A stretch of DNA of 64,000 bases from Thermococcus stetteri. Lineage in GTDB: Archaea; Methanobacteriota_B; Thermococci; Thermococcales; Thermococcaceae. Both the position numbers and the translations under genes were made by a program. How positions within the stretch are numbered: the first letter of the stretch is position 1; every line of letters starts with the position of its first letter. The DNA lies in assembly GCF_017873335.1 (NCBI RefSeq), contig NZ_JAGGKB010000001.1, positions 682,001 to 746,000 of the forward strand. Reading direction: 5' to 3'. The notes under the pieces were generated by a model, which searched no databases, was not told the DNA's origin, and worked only from the letters and a program-made list of their open reading frames with translations. Below are positions 27,024 to 38,354 of the stretch, piece by piece.

Positions 27024-28523
27024 TCATTTTCTACCCATTTTGGCGCCGATGAGCACGCCGATCAAAAGCCCTATCGCAAAAACCGCCGGCAACTTCCATG
27101 AAACTTTGGATGAGGGGCTTGGTTTCTCTTCCACTGGCCTTGGTTTGTTACTCTCCCATCTTTCACTATAGAGGCTCAGCGCTATCAGCGCGTAGGCATC
27201 CCCATCGAAGGTCATGGCCTCTTTCGGAGTCGCCAGTTCGAGGAACCTCAACGCGTCATCTATATTTTCTCCCTTCTCACCGGCAAGGTGGAGCCATATC
27301 AGCGCTATCGCCGTCGAGTAGACGTCGTGGTTCCAGGAGCCGTCAAGATGGGGCTCTTCAATCACCGCGTAGTTCTCTCCATCCTTGAACTGAAAGACGC
27401 CTCTTTCGGTGTATCCAGTTCCGACGAAGAGTATGTAGTTCCTCGGAAGCTCTGGATAGAGCCTCATTCTTCCCTTGAAGAAGCCGGATTCGTTGTCAAA
27501 AAGAGATTTCTCCGAGCGTATCAGAAACTTGCTTCCAAGACTTGGACTGACGTTTATCTCAGCCCTTCTTCCGGTTCCTTTCCAGGTTTCGACGGTCTCC
27601 CAGCCGTTTATGGTGTGGACCATCTCCTCCACGGTGTAGTTTGTAACTCCCTTAAAGCTCAGTCTCAGCGTCGCGTTCCCGACGTACTGTGTCCTCTTGA
27701 ACAGGGAAGCCATGAACTCAAGCGTCTCCTTTGGCGGTGTCATGTTCTCCTCCCTGAGGAAGAGCAATGGGAGAACGATGCTCTCATAAGGCGCCCTCAG
27801 GTCGCAGTAGGGCATCGGAAAGATGAATCTTGTGAAGAAATTGTCCAAATAAGGATTCACGAGCCTCTCCGGCGTCAGCCTCTCCTCCAGCCATTCCCAC
27901 TCCCGGGAGACGTTGTAGTCGAGCCTAGAAAGCGCTGCAACTGCGTAGGTCGTCGCCACGATGCTGGGAGACTCGTTGAGTTTATGCAGCCCCATCTTCT
28001 CCCAAAACATGTGGACAGTGCCCGTCCAGTGGTTCTCGCTCTCGTTCTTCAGGAGAAATTGAGCCGCCTTCTCTATCTCTTTGGAATCGGGATTTTCACC
28101 TGCCTCAAGGAGCGCAAGAACCGCCAGCCCGGTTCCGGCGGCCTTTGAAGTCTCCCAGTAGAACCACTCCGAGTCCGGTTGGGGATAGTCGTTGGTTATT
28201 ATTGCCGGAAAAGAACCGTCTTCACTCTGCTTCGATTTTATCCACCCGACAAGCTGCCGAAACTCCGTCGAGTTCCTCGGGTAGCCGCTCCGCGCGAGGG
28301 CTATTATTTTGAGGCATGCCAAGTAAAAGGTCTCGTTCTCCCTGAAGCCTCCCCATCCGGAGACGCTTCCGGTATTCCATGCATGGTTCAGGGTTCGGAG
28401 CTGGTATTCGTTTATGTAATACTCTGACTCTCTACCTGTTAATGCACTGACTCTTTGTGATGGAAACAACATGGATGAAGTAATAAAAAGTATAAAAAAC
28501 GAGATAAGTAATTTTCGGATCAT
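27024..28523 (-). CDS. Secreted membrane-anchored protein with prenyltransferase-like repeats
   Basis: 499 residues. There is an N-terminal signal peptide (LLISFFILFITSSMLFPS) and a C-terminal anchor (VFAIGLLIGVLIGAKMGRK). Between them the helical repeats CLKIIALARSG, GWIKSKQSEDGSF and GTGLAVLALLEAGENPDSKEI resemble the alpha/alpha toroid of squalene cyclase and prenyltransferase repeats. A mid part looks beta-rich. Outside the cell such a fold more likely binds than cyclises. Its ATG overlaps the stop of the upstream gene, so the two are one operon. Confidence 0.7.
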   Translation of the reverse strand: MIRKLLISFFILFITSSMLFPSQRVSALTGRESEYYINEYQLRTLNHAWNTGSVSGWGGFRENETFYLACLKIIALARSGYPRNSTEFRQLVGWIKSKQSEDGSFPAIITNDYPQPDSEWFYWETSKAAGTGLAVLALLEAGENPDSKEIEKAAQFLLKNESENHWTGTVHMFWEKMGLHKLNESPSIVATTYAVAALSRLDYNVSREWEWLEERLTPERLVNPYLDNFFTRFIFPMPYCDLRAPYESIVLPLLFLREENMTPPKETLEFMASLFKRTQYVGNATLRLSFKGVTNYTVEEMVHTINGWETVETWKGTGRRAEINVSPSLGSKFLIRSEKSLFDNESGFFKGRMRLYPELPRNYILFVGTGYTERGVFQFKDGENYAVIEEPHLDGSWNHDVYSTAIALIWLHLAGEKGENIDDALRFLELATPKEAMTFDGDAYALIALSLYSERWESNKPRPVEEKPSPSSKVSWKLPAVFAIGLLIGVLIGAKMGRK

Positions 28524-29464
28524 ACTTTCTTAACACCTCCAAAATTGTTCTTTAAAGACTGGTATTCCCAAAAAATTACTCCATCAAAATACTCAAGAGC
28601 ATCATACACGACCTGTTGCAGTTCGCTATAATACCTATAAGTCCCAGGATATGTTGAAAGCAGTATGAAAAGCTCCTTCTTTGTCCCGTTTGTTGAGTAC
28701 CCATCGTAGCTGTCGTGCTTTGTTGCTAGGTTATACATCCACCATATGTAGTCCTCTCTGGGAATATAATATAACATCATTGCACTGAATCCTAGTGGTG
28801 CGGTGAGGCCTTTCCCATCATCATATGCTTGGCCGACATTCCATGCTTGGCAACATGTTGTTTGAGATGAATTTCTTGGCGGATGCATAACTGCACCGAA
28901 CTCAGAACTGTTCATGCCTGTATTAGTGGAGAGATAATTAACTATTCTAAATGTTGCCTGAGTTACGTTGTAGATGTGATTTTGCCAAGTAGAAGTGCTG
29001 CAGTTCGGACAGTAGGCACCACCCTGGGGGTACCTAATGTGATCAAATAGAATCCTGCCGCGTTCCCAAGACAGCCTGTTGATGTAGTTTGAAAGATTAT
29101 CGAGCAGAGATTTATATCTCCCATCAAAGTTTATTCCGTTTTTGTAGATTAAATATGGGTCGATCCATCCTTCTACATTCTCCCCAGTAGTACATGCAGG
29201 GGCAGTATATGATCCGTAATATGGCCCAAATGCATCAACAATGAATCCTGTATTCATAACATAATCTTCAAACGCTGAAAAATATTCTTGGAATCTATCT
29301 TTTTCATCAAATCCAGAATTGTAACTTAAAAACACTCCATCAACATCCCAGCTTAAAATGGTGTTTCTGACTATTACGGGGTCTTCCGTTTGGTATGGGT
29401 TTTGCGGAGTTTCGATTATTACGTACACTTTTTTAGAACTTGGTATGGATATCATCACAACCAC
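28520..29464 (-). CDS. Putative extracellular glycoside-hydrolase-like protein
   Basis: 314 residues. Stretches such as DVDGVFLSYNSGFDE, GRILFDHIRYPQGGAY and YFDGVIFWEYQSL look like strands and acidic loops of a TIM-barrel glycoside-hydrolase-like fold; DHIRYP is typical of that group. Cysteine pairs (YCPNC, TTCCQ) suggest disulfides. GTG 29464 leaves a very short hydrophobic N-terminus. In-frame codons upstream would extend it (NNIGITIV) but offer no start codon. A TATA box about 30 bases upstream suggests a leaderless mRNA. The gene is markedly AT-rich, a hint of transfer. Confidence 0.55.
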   Translation of the reverse strand: MVVMISIPSSKKVYVIIETPQNPYQTEDPVIVRNTILSWDVDGVFLSYNSGFDEKDRFQEYFSAFEDYVMNTGFIVDAFGPYYGSYTAPACTTGENVEGWIDPYLIYKNGINFDGRYKSLLDNLSNYINRLSWERGRILFDHIRYPQGGAYCPNCSTSTWQNHIYNVTQATFRIVNYLSTNTGMNSSEFGAVMHPPRNSSQTTCCQAWNVGQAYDDGKGLTAPLGFSAMMLYYIPREDYIWWMYNLATKHDSYDGYSTNGTKKELFILLSTYPGTYRYYSELQQVVYDALEYFDGVIFWEYQSLKNNFGGVKKV

Positions 29465-29489
29465 TATTGTTATTCCAATGTTGTTAACT

Positions 29490-29497
29490 TTATAAAA
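29490..29497 (-). promoter_or_regulatory. TATA box of the AT-rich secreted gene
   Basis: On the minus strand this reads TTTTATAA. Its centre is about 30 bases before GTG 29464, so the transcript would begin at or very near the start codon. Confidence 0.5.
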
Positions 29498-29530
29498 TTT
29501 TCTATTTTCCGTTCTTATTGAGTAGTATCC

Positions 29531-29866
29531 TCATATCCACCCAACAGGCTCTACTTCTATCGCCGCAACACCGTACTTCTTCTCCTTATCCTCGCTGTAG
29601 AACTTTCTGTAAACCTTCACACCTTCCTCGATGCTCTCTACCCCTGGTAAGACGTTCTCAAGACCCTCCTTCTCCAGCATCTCTCTGAAGGAGGAGTAGA
29701 CTCTGATGTCCTTGACGACGCATACGAGCTTGTTCTCGAAGATTATCGTATCGCCCGGCTTTATCCCCTGTCTCTTCTCGTCGTAGAGTCTTCCCTCGAC
29801 CTTCTTCCTGCCCTCGGCTATCGCCTTGAGGTACTCCTCCTGAAGACCCATTCTCCACGTTACCAT
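29531..29866 (-). CDS. ASCH domain protein
   Basis: 111 residues, a single ASCH (PUA-like) domain: EEYLKAIAEGRKKVEGRLYDEKRQGIKPGDTIIF, then the FREMLEKEGLENVLPG motif. These small proteins bind RNA or modified nucleotides, and some hydrolyse acylated cytidine. GGTGGGAGT precedes ATG 29866. It follows the flavoprotein gene by ten bases and is probably cotranscribed with it. Confidence 0.88.
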   Translation of the reverse strand: MVTWRMGLQEEYLKAIAEGRKKVEGRLYDEKRQGIKPGDTIIFENKLVCVVKDIRVYSSFREMLEKEGLENVLPGVESIEEGVKVYRKFYSEDKEKKYGVAAIEVEPVGWI

Positions 29867-29875
29867 ACTCCCACC

Positions 29876-30997
29876 TCACAGCAGTGCCCTGATTATGGAC
29901 GGGCTGACCTTTATAAGCCTCGCCAGAAGGCTCGGCCTCCTCAGTACGGCCCTTGCAGTCCTCCAGTGGTCGTCGAAGTCAGCTTGGCTCTCTATGACCT
30001 CCCTCGCCTCCTGGCTTTTCAGCACTTCGAAGATTTTCTCAATGGCCTCTTGATCCAGCCCGAGGAACAGCCTCCTGAACTTTAGGCCGAAGCTTATCTG
30101 CTTCCTCACCCACGAGCAGTAGTCCCAGTACCTCTCTGGCGCACCCTCAGCGAGGGCCTTTCTGAGGGCCTGGGTGCAGAACATTCCATAGACTATCCCC
30201 CCGGCAGTCGTCGGCTTTATCTGGAGCGCGGCGTCGCCAACGAGGGCAACGTTCCCCCTGACCCAGGGCTTTCTCCAGCCGAAGCCGACCGCCCCGGCCT
30301 TGAACTCGACGGCGGAAGTCGGCTCAAGCATTCTAACTCTCAGAAACCTCTTCAGGTCTTCGAGGCTTCCAAAGGTCCCAACCCTAGCGAGGTCCTTCTC
30401 AACGGGAGTTACCCAGGCGAAGAACTTGGGAGTTATCTCCTTGTTCACCCATACTTCCGTGAAGTCCCTTCTCTCGAAGTCCCCCACAACTTCGACCTCG
30501 TAACCCGTTAGGAATTCAGCCTTTGCAGAGGCCCCGATGCTCTTCGCCACCGTGCTCGCAACACCGTCGGCACCGACGTAGAAGGAGGCCTCTACCTCAA
30601 GTCTCTCGTTCATATGTGTGAGAACGGCCCTCCCGTTCTTGAAGCCCTGAAAGACGGTTCCCATAAAGTATTCCGCCCCTTTCTTCACGGCACTCTTGGC
30701 GAGCTCTTTTTCAAGGGCTTTTCTGTCCACGACGTAGGCCTGCGGAGACTTTCTCTCTATTTCAAAGCTCTGTATCTTCGAATAAAACACAGCGCCTCTG
30801 AGCTGATTTAAAACGGCTTTTTCTGGAAGGCCGAGCCTCTCGTAGTTTTCGGCGCCTATTACCCCCGTACAGGCCTTTCCTCCGAAGGACGTTTTTTTCT
30901 CAACGACGGCAACGTCAAAGTCCCTCGCGAGAAGGGAGGCCAGGTAGTTTCCCACGGGTCCCCCTCCGATTATAAGGACGTCGTACCTCATCTTCAC
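29876..30997 (-). CDS. FAD-dependent geranylgeranyl reductase family protein
   Basis: 373 residues. The N-terminal dinucleotide fold is YDVLIIGGGPVGNYLASLLA, followed by GGKACTGVIG and the later GDAALQIKPTTAGGIVYGM FAD motif. This is the GGR/digeranylgeranylglycerophospholipid reductase class, which saturates isoprenoid chains of archaeal lipids. Which lipid it uses is open, since Thermococcales carry more than one such gene. GGGGTGA precedes ATG 30997. Confidence 0.85.
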   Translation of the reverse strand: MKMRYDVLIIGGGPVGNYLASLLARDFDVAVVEKKTSFGGKACTGVIGAENYERLGLPEKAVLNQLRGAVFYSKIQSFEIERKSPQAYVVDRKALEKELAKSAVKKGAEYFMGTVFQGFKNGRAVLTHMNERLEVEASFYVGADGVASTVAKSIGASAKAEFLTGYEVEVVGDFERRDFTEVWVNKEITPKFFAWVTPVEKDLARVGTFGSLEDLKRFLRVRMLEPTSAVEFKAGAVGFGWRKPWVRGNVALVGDAALQIKPTTAGGIVYGMFCTQALRKALAEGAPERYWDYCSWVRKQISFGLKFRRLFLGLDQEAIEKIFEVLKSQEAREVIESQADFDDHWRTARAVLRRPSLLARLIKVSPSIIRALL

Positions 30998-31052
30998 CCC
31001 TCAATTGGAGTAGTTTTAAAACCCTAAAAAGATAACCTTTCGGGTGATTCCG

Positions 31053-31670
31053 ATGAAGATCGTCGTTACAGGCTTTGGGCCCTTTGGAGGCGAAAAGATT
31101 AACCCCTCTTGGGAAGCTGTAAAGGCGCTCCCCAACGAGATTGGTGGAGCAGAAATCATCAAGCACATGCTCCCTGTGACGTTTAACGGTGTTAGGAAGA
31201 TGATCCCGGAGCTTATAGTCAAAGAACGTCCCGACGCTGTCATTCTGACTGGACAGGCGGGCGGGAGATCGAACATAACCGTTGAGAGGGTAGCAATAAA
31301 CGTCATGGATTCTGCAATGCCAGACAACGAGGGATACACGCCGGAAGACGAACCCGTCTTTGAGGATGCCCCAGTCGCGTACTTCGCCACGATTCCCGTA
31401 AAAACGATCGTTAAGGCCCTTAGAGAAGCTAAAATCCCTGCGGTGGTCTCAAACACGGCGGGAACATACGTCTGCAACGCTGCCATGTTCACTGCACTCC
31501 ACACTATAGAGGTCTCCGGGATGACGACGAAAGCCGGCTTCATCCACGTTCCATTCAGCCACGAACAGGCCCTCGACAAGCCTAGGCCATCAATGGCGCT
31601 CGAAACCATCAGGGAAGGCTTAGAAATCGCGATTAGAACGGTTATTGGAGATTTAACCAAGAACGATTAA
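31053..31670 (+). CDS. pcp: Pyrrolidone-carboxylate peptidase
   Basis: About 205 residues, C15 cysteine peptidase that removes N-terminal pyroglutamate from peptides. It begins MKIVVTGFGPFGGEKINPSW, with the catalytic Cys in NTAGTYVCNAAMF and His in GFIHVPFSHEQ. ATG 31053 is chosen with GGGTGAT upstream; an in-frame GTG sits nine bases earlier. Its end overlaps the convergent small gene by four bases. Confidence 0.95.
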   Translation: MKIVVTGFGPFGGEKINPSWEAVKALPNEIGGAEIIKHMLPVTFNGVRKMIPELIVKERPDAVILTGQAGGRSNITVERVAINVMDSAMPDNEGYTPEDEPVFEDAPVAYFATIPVKTIVKALREAKIPAVVSNTAGTYVCNAAMFTALHTIEVSGMTTKAGFIHVPFSHEQALDKPRPSMALETIREGLEIAIRTVIGDLTKND

Positions 31671-31993
31671 AGCTCGTTGAAATCAATCTCATAGGAAACC
31701 GAACCGTTGAAGCTCTGGGCTTCTCTAAACCTTGCTATTATCCCGCTGAGGGCTTCCACCAGTGCTCCCCTTATCTCTCCCATCAGCCTCTCTGCGGCGT
31801 CCTTGCTCGGAAGTTCAAAGACTCTGCCCTTCAGCTCTGATATCGGGATCTCCTCCTCGCCGATTCTTACTGTCGGAGTGATGCCCCTTAGGATCTCTTG
31901 GAGTTCCTCGTCGAACTCAAGTTCTCGAACCTTTACCTTATACACGCCCTTGATTATGTCGTATTCCTTGTCAAAAACTATCCTAAGCTTCAT
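31667..31993 (-). CDS. Conserved small protein, function unknown
   Basis: 108 residues: an N-terminal beta hairpin (KLRIVFDKEYDIIKGVYKVKVRELEF), then a helix-rich acidic part. No family is recognised. GGTGAT precedes ATG 31993. It is divergent from the DUF460 gene. Confidence 0.6.
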   Translation of the reverse strand: MKLRIVFDKEYDIIKGVYKVKVRELEFDEELQEILRGITPTVRIGEEEIPISELKGRVFELPSKDAAERLMGEIRGALVEALSGIIARFREAQSFNGSVSYEIDFNEL

Positions 31994-32108
31994 AGGGAAT
32001 CACCCTATAGTTTTCCGCACTTAACCTTAAATACCCTATCGGTTTGATGTTCAAACCGCCTAAACTTTTAAAGGAGTTTTCTCAACTCCCAGTTGAAGGT
32101 GATGTCTC

Positions 32109-34118
32109 ATTCTAATCATTGGACTTGACGTCGTTGGTGAGAATCCAAAGAGGTTCGCTGTGGTGAGCTGGTTCAACGGAAAGCTCGAGAAAAAGGGCGA
32201 GTTTACACTCTACAGGTTAGTCCGCTTCATCCGGGCAAAAAGGCCGGATATAGTGGCCATCGACAGCGTCACGGAGCTTGGAGACGACCTGAGAAAGTTC
32301 TTGCGCGCCCTCCCACCCGGGACTAAGCTCGTTCAGGTCACCGGGAAGCCAGGAGAGCAGAGAACCCTTCAGAGCCTTGCCAGGGAGCACGGAATAAGGA
32401 CAGGAGACCGCTTCGATCCCTACGAGGAGGCCAAGCTGGCAGCCCTTCTGGCCAGCAGGGGGGTTGGTTACGAGGTTCTGGCCTTCGAGGACGAGGTTAT
32501 TGTGAAGGTAACCAGGGGGAGAAGCCACGGGAAGGGTGGCTGGAGCCAGGACAGGTACAGAAAGCGCGTTCACAACCTCGTAAGGGACAAGGTGAGGGAG
32601 ATAGAGGACAGGCTCAGGAGGGCTGACATACCATTCGACCTTGAAACCGAGGAGAAGGACTACGGACTTGCTAGGGGCGAGTTCAGGGTATACGCCAGCA
32701 GGGAGGAGCTCGCCGGTCTGATAAGGCCGATGAGAGGAGGAGACGTCGAGGTCAGGATTCAGCCGGTTGAGAGGGCTGAGCTGGGCTTCGCTCCTCTTAA
32801 GAAGGAGGAGGCGATAAGGCAGAGGAAGAGCCTCATAGTCGGCATAGACCCCGGGATAACCGTTGGAATAGCGGCGATAGACCTCGACGGCAGGATAGTT
32901 GCCCTCCACAGCGAGAGGAACATGCCCGTTGGCGAGGTGTTCCGGTTCATCAGCGAGCTCGGGCATCCGGTTATAATAGCGACGGACGTTTCTCCGGCTC
33001 CTGGCTTCGTTGAGAAGATAGCCCGCTCCTTCAAGGCCCAGCTCTTCGTCCCGAGGGAGAGCCTCCGTGTCGAGGAGAAGAACGAGCTCCTGAGGAACCT
33101 TGGGATAACCGTTGACGACGACCACCAGCGCGATGCCCTTGCTGCAGCCTACAAGGCATACCTCAGGATAAAGCCGAAGCTCGAGCACATAGACTCCCGC
33201 CTCAGGGAAGCTGGCCTGAGCAAGAAGTCCGACGAGGTCAAGGCTTTGGTGATAGCGGGCTACAACCTCGGAGAGGCGATGCAGAGGGTAACCCTCAGGG
33301 AGAGGAAGAGGGAAGAGGAGGAAGAGCCAGAGGTTGAGAAGAGCTTCGATGCAGAGCCCTACCTCAAAAGAATTCGGGAGCTTGAGAGAAGGGTTGAGTT
33401 CCTCGAGAGGGAGAACGAGGAGCTTAGGGAGATCATAAGAGAGCAGAGAAAGACGATAGGGAAGCTCGAGAGGAAGATAGCCGACTACGACGAGGAAGTG
33501 AGGAGGAAAGTCCTCCGCGAGAAGGAGCTCGAGGCGAAGGTCAAGAGGATAGAGCTCCTCGAGAAACAGCTGAGGGAAGCGAAGGCCGTCATAGAGAGGC
33601 TGAGCAGGGATCTGGTTCAGGTCAAGAGGATGAACGTGGTAGAGGTTAGAGGTTCGGCCGTTCCGCTCAAAGTACTCAGGGTCCTCAGCTGGCGCGAGCT
33701 TGAGAGGATAGAGAGGGAAGTCGGCTTGAGGAGGGGTGACGTCCTCTTCGTGGTAAACCCGGCCGGAGCGGGGAAGGCGATAGCGGAGGAGCTCGTTGGG
33801 AGGGAGATAAGGGCGATAATAACCGAAAAGCCCCTCCCCGAGACAGTGAGGAAGGTCTTCCGCGAGGCACACGTGCCCTTCTTCACGAGCGAAGAGCTCG
33901 ACGTGAAGAGGGTCGACGAGTTCGCCGTCGTTGAGAGGGAAACCCTTGAGAGGGCCATCGGGGAACTTCTTGAGAGGTGGAGGAAGGAAGACGAGGAGAG
34001 GGAAGCGGAGAGGTTCCTCAGGCTCCTTGAGGAGTACAGAATCGAGAGGGCTAAGGAGCTGGAGAGGAAGGCGCGGGAAGAGCTTGAGAAAAAGCGAAGG
34101 AAAGATTTTAAGCCCTGA
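32109..34118 (+). CDS. DUF460 protein with RNase H/RuvC-like domains, probable ATT start
   Basis: About 669 residues if it starts at ATT 32109, 652 from the first conventional codon, GTG 32160. The ATT gives the smooth beta strand IIGLDVVGENPKRFAVVSW and lies five bases after AAGGTGAT (32096-32103). No ATG, GTG or TTG fits that site in frame. A second RuvC/YqgF-like module (LIVGIDPGITVGIAAIDLDGR, VIIATDVSPAP) marks DUF460. Between about residues 400 and 500 is a long coiled coil, followed by a small mixed domain and a charged C-terminal helix. The architecture suggests a nucleic-acid-binding or nuclease-like role. The activity is not known. Confidence 0.8.
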   Translation: MLIIGLDVVGENPKRFAVVSWFNGKLEKKGEFTLYRLVRFIRAKRPDIVAIDSVTELGDDLRKFLRALPPGTKLVQVTGKPGEQRTLQSLAREHGIRTGDRFDPYEEAKLAALLASRGVGYEVLAFEDEVIVKVTRGRSHGKGGWSQDRYRKRVHNLVRDKVREIEDRLRRADIPFDLETEEKDYGLARGEFRVYASREELAGLIRPMRGGDVEVRIQPVERAELGFAPLKKEEAIRQRKSLIVGIDPGITVGIAAIDLDGRIVALHSERNMPVGEVFRFISELGHPVIIATDVSPAPGFVEKIARSFKAQLFVPRESLRVEEKNELLRNLGITVDDDHQRDALAAAYKAYLRIKPKLEHIDSRLREAGLSKKSDEVKALVIAGYNLGEAMQRVTLRERKREEEEEPEVEKSFDAEPYLKRIRELERRVEFLERENEELREIIREQRKTIGKLERKIADYDEEVRRKVLREKELEAKVKRIELLEKQLREAKAVIERLSRDLVQVKRMNVVEVRGSAVPLKVLRVLSWRELERIEREVGLRRGDVLFVVNPAGAGKAIAEELVGREIRAIITEKPLPETVRKVFREAHVPFFTSEELDVKRVDEFAVVERETLERAIGELLERWRKEDEEREAERFLRLLEEYRIERAKELERKAREELEKKRRKDFKP

Positions 34119-34134
34119 GGTCCTAAATTGACCG

Positions 34135-34755
34135 GTGGTGGGCATCAAAAGGGAGAGGTTGATAATAACCGCCTCGCTCGTCGTCGTTTTTATCGGCTTT
34201 CTGACGGCCTTGATCAACCACAGGGAGGACCACCTCTACCGCACGCTCGCGGCTATGCTCGGTCTCTCGGTTCCGTTGATTCTTCCAAAGAAGCTTGTAT
34301 ATCCTCCCAAGAAGCTCAAACCCTTTTTATCACCAATCTACAACGAGGGAACGATGGCCGTCCTGGCGGTTTTCATAGCGGTTCACGTCTCCCTCGTCAA
34401 CGTCCCCTTCACGCACTACGACCTCTTTCACCGCGACTGGAGGAACGCCGACATGATAAGCCACTTCCTCGGTGGCTTGACCGTCTGGCTGATCGTCGCC
34501 CAGATTTTGTCGGAACTGGATGGGGTTGGCCTCAAACTCACCAGAAGGGAGATCCTCCTTTACACCTTCATCATCTTCTACGCCCTCTCCATCGGCTGGG
34601 AAGTCATGGAAAAGCTGAGCGAGAGCGAGATAAGCTTCATCCACGAGAGCCCCGCCAACAAGCTCCGCGATCTCCTTATGGACACCCTCGGGGCGCTTTT
34701 CGGGTGGTGGATGGTGGAGAAGAGGGGATACCCCTTCGGTTTGGAGGGGGATTAG
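34135..34755 (+). CDS. Polytopic membrane protein, function unknown
   Basis: 206 residues with about five hydrophobic segments. Conserved-looking polar residues lie near the membrane (DMISHFLGGL, GWEVMEKLSE, NKLRDLLMDTLGALFGWW). The H/E/D pattern recalls VanZ/DUF2238-like proteins, but I cannot place it firmly. The start is one of two adjacent GTG codons (34135 or 34138). It follows DUF460 closely and is probably in the same transcript. Confidence 0.65.
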   Translation: MVGIKRERLIITASLVVVFIGFLTALINHREDHLYRTLAAMLGLSVPLILPKKLVYPPKKLKPFLSPIYNEGTMAVLAVFIAVHVSLVNVPFTHYDLFHRDWRNADMISHFLGGLTVWLIVAQILSELDGVGLKLTRREILLYTFIIFYALSIGWEVMEKLSESEISFIHESPANKLRDLLMDTLGALFGWWMVEKRGYPFGLEGD

Positions 34756-37016
<2,261 letters not shown>

Positions 37017-37020
<4 letters not shown>

Positions 37021-38354
37021 GGGATTTAAGGAGAAAGATCTCAATAGCCCTGCTTGTATTGATGGCCGTCTTTTTGATGGCCGACCAGAACCTTTTGCCC
37101 CCGAACTACCAGCAGATAATGGAGGAGTTCGGAATTAGCGAAGCTAAGATGGGACTTGTCTCATCGATATTCGTGGCGACGAGCGCTTTGATAACAATAA
37201 TCTGGGGCTTCCTGTCGGACATAAAGCAGAGGAAGAAGCTCCTTGTTGTGGGGGTTTTCCTCGGTGAAATTCCGTGCTTCCTGACCGCTTACGTCACGAA
37301 CTACTGGCAGCTCCTGGTCATGCGCTTCCTCACGGGAATAGGCATAGGCTCCATAATCCCCATAGGCTATTCACTGATAGCGGATATGTTTGAGGAGTCC
37401 AAGAGGGGAAGAGGATACGCCTACATGGAGACGGCCTTCGGCTTTGGGACGCTCTTTGGAATGATAATGGCCGGAATGATAGCTGGCTGGAGACTGCCTT
37501 TCATGCTCGCGGCCTTCCCGAACTTCATTCTGGCCCCCGTATTCTACTTCATAGCGGAGGAGCCGAAGAGGGGAGAGGGCGAGAAGGAGCTTCGAGAAGT
37601 CCTTGAGCAGGGCTACGAGTACCACTACCGGCTGAACATGGAGACCATAAAGAAGTCCTTTAAAACAAAAACAAACCAGCTCATCTTCCTCCAGGGAATA
37701 ATCGGAACCGTTCCGTGGGGTATCATAATGTACTGGCTCATCTCCTTCCTCCAGGTTACGAGGGGGATGAACAAGACCACCTCAACCTTCGTGCTCCTCA
37801 TAATCGGCCTCTCAAGCGTCATTGGAAGCCTCCTGGGCGGGTTCCTCGGTGACTACTTTGAGGCAAAGCGGAGGGGCGGAAGGGCCATCCTCACCGGGGC
37901 GGCGATCTTCATTGGAATGCTGGCCGCGATAGGCATAATCCTCTACCCGCTTCCCTCGACCCTATCCGGAGTCCAATGGCTGTTTGTGGTTGTCTACTCG
38001 CTTCTCTTCATCCAGTTCGTCTCCTACGCAGGGCCCAACGTTAGGGCTATAGTCTCCCAGGTAAACCTACCCGAGGACAGGGGAACCATATTCGGCCTCT
38101 TCAACATCCTCGACAACGTTGGAAAAGCAACCGGCCCGCTCCTCGGAGGCCTGATGATAGAGTGGCTCATGGGCATGGGTTACTCAAAGCCCCTCGCCTA
38201 CCAGTACACCCTCCTCATCGGGGCACTCTTCTGGATACCCTGCGCCCTCGTGTGGCTCTGGATAAGGAAGACCTACCCGGAGGACAGGGACGCGGTGAAG
38301 GCAATATTGAAGAAGAGGGCGGAGGAGCTACTTTCAAAGGCACCTGCCGATTAG
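37017..38354 (+). CDS. MFS transporter of the galactoside operon
   Basis: About 445 residues with twelve predicted membrane helices. The MFS loop between helices 2 and 3 is GFLSDIKQRKK, and a long cytoplasmic loop (about 190-225) joins the halves. ATG 37017 follows GGAGGG. The operon context points to uptake of galactose or small galactosides, which is inference. It is convergent with galT and overlaps it by 21 bases. Confidence 0.87.

Noticed and set aside
32217-34217. 666-codon open frame opposite the DUF460 gene
   Set aside because: It is a shadow of a GC-rich coding strand: composition is odd (Leu/Pro/Tyr-rich), with no domain and no ribosome binding site.
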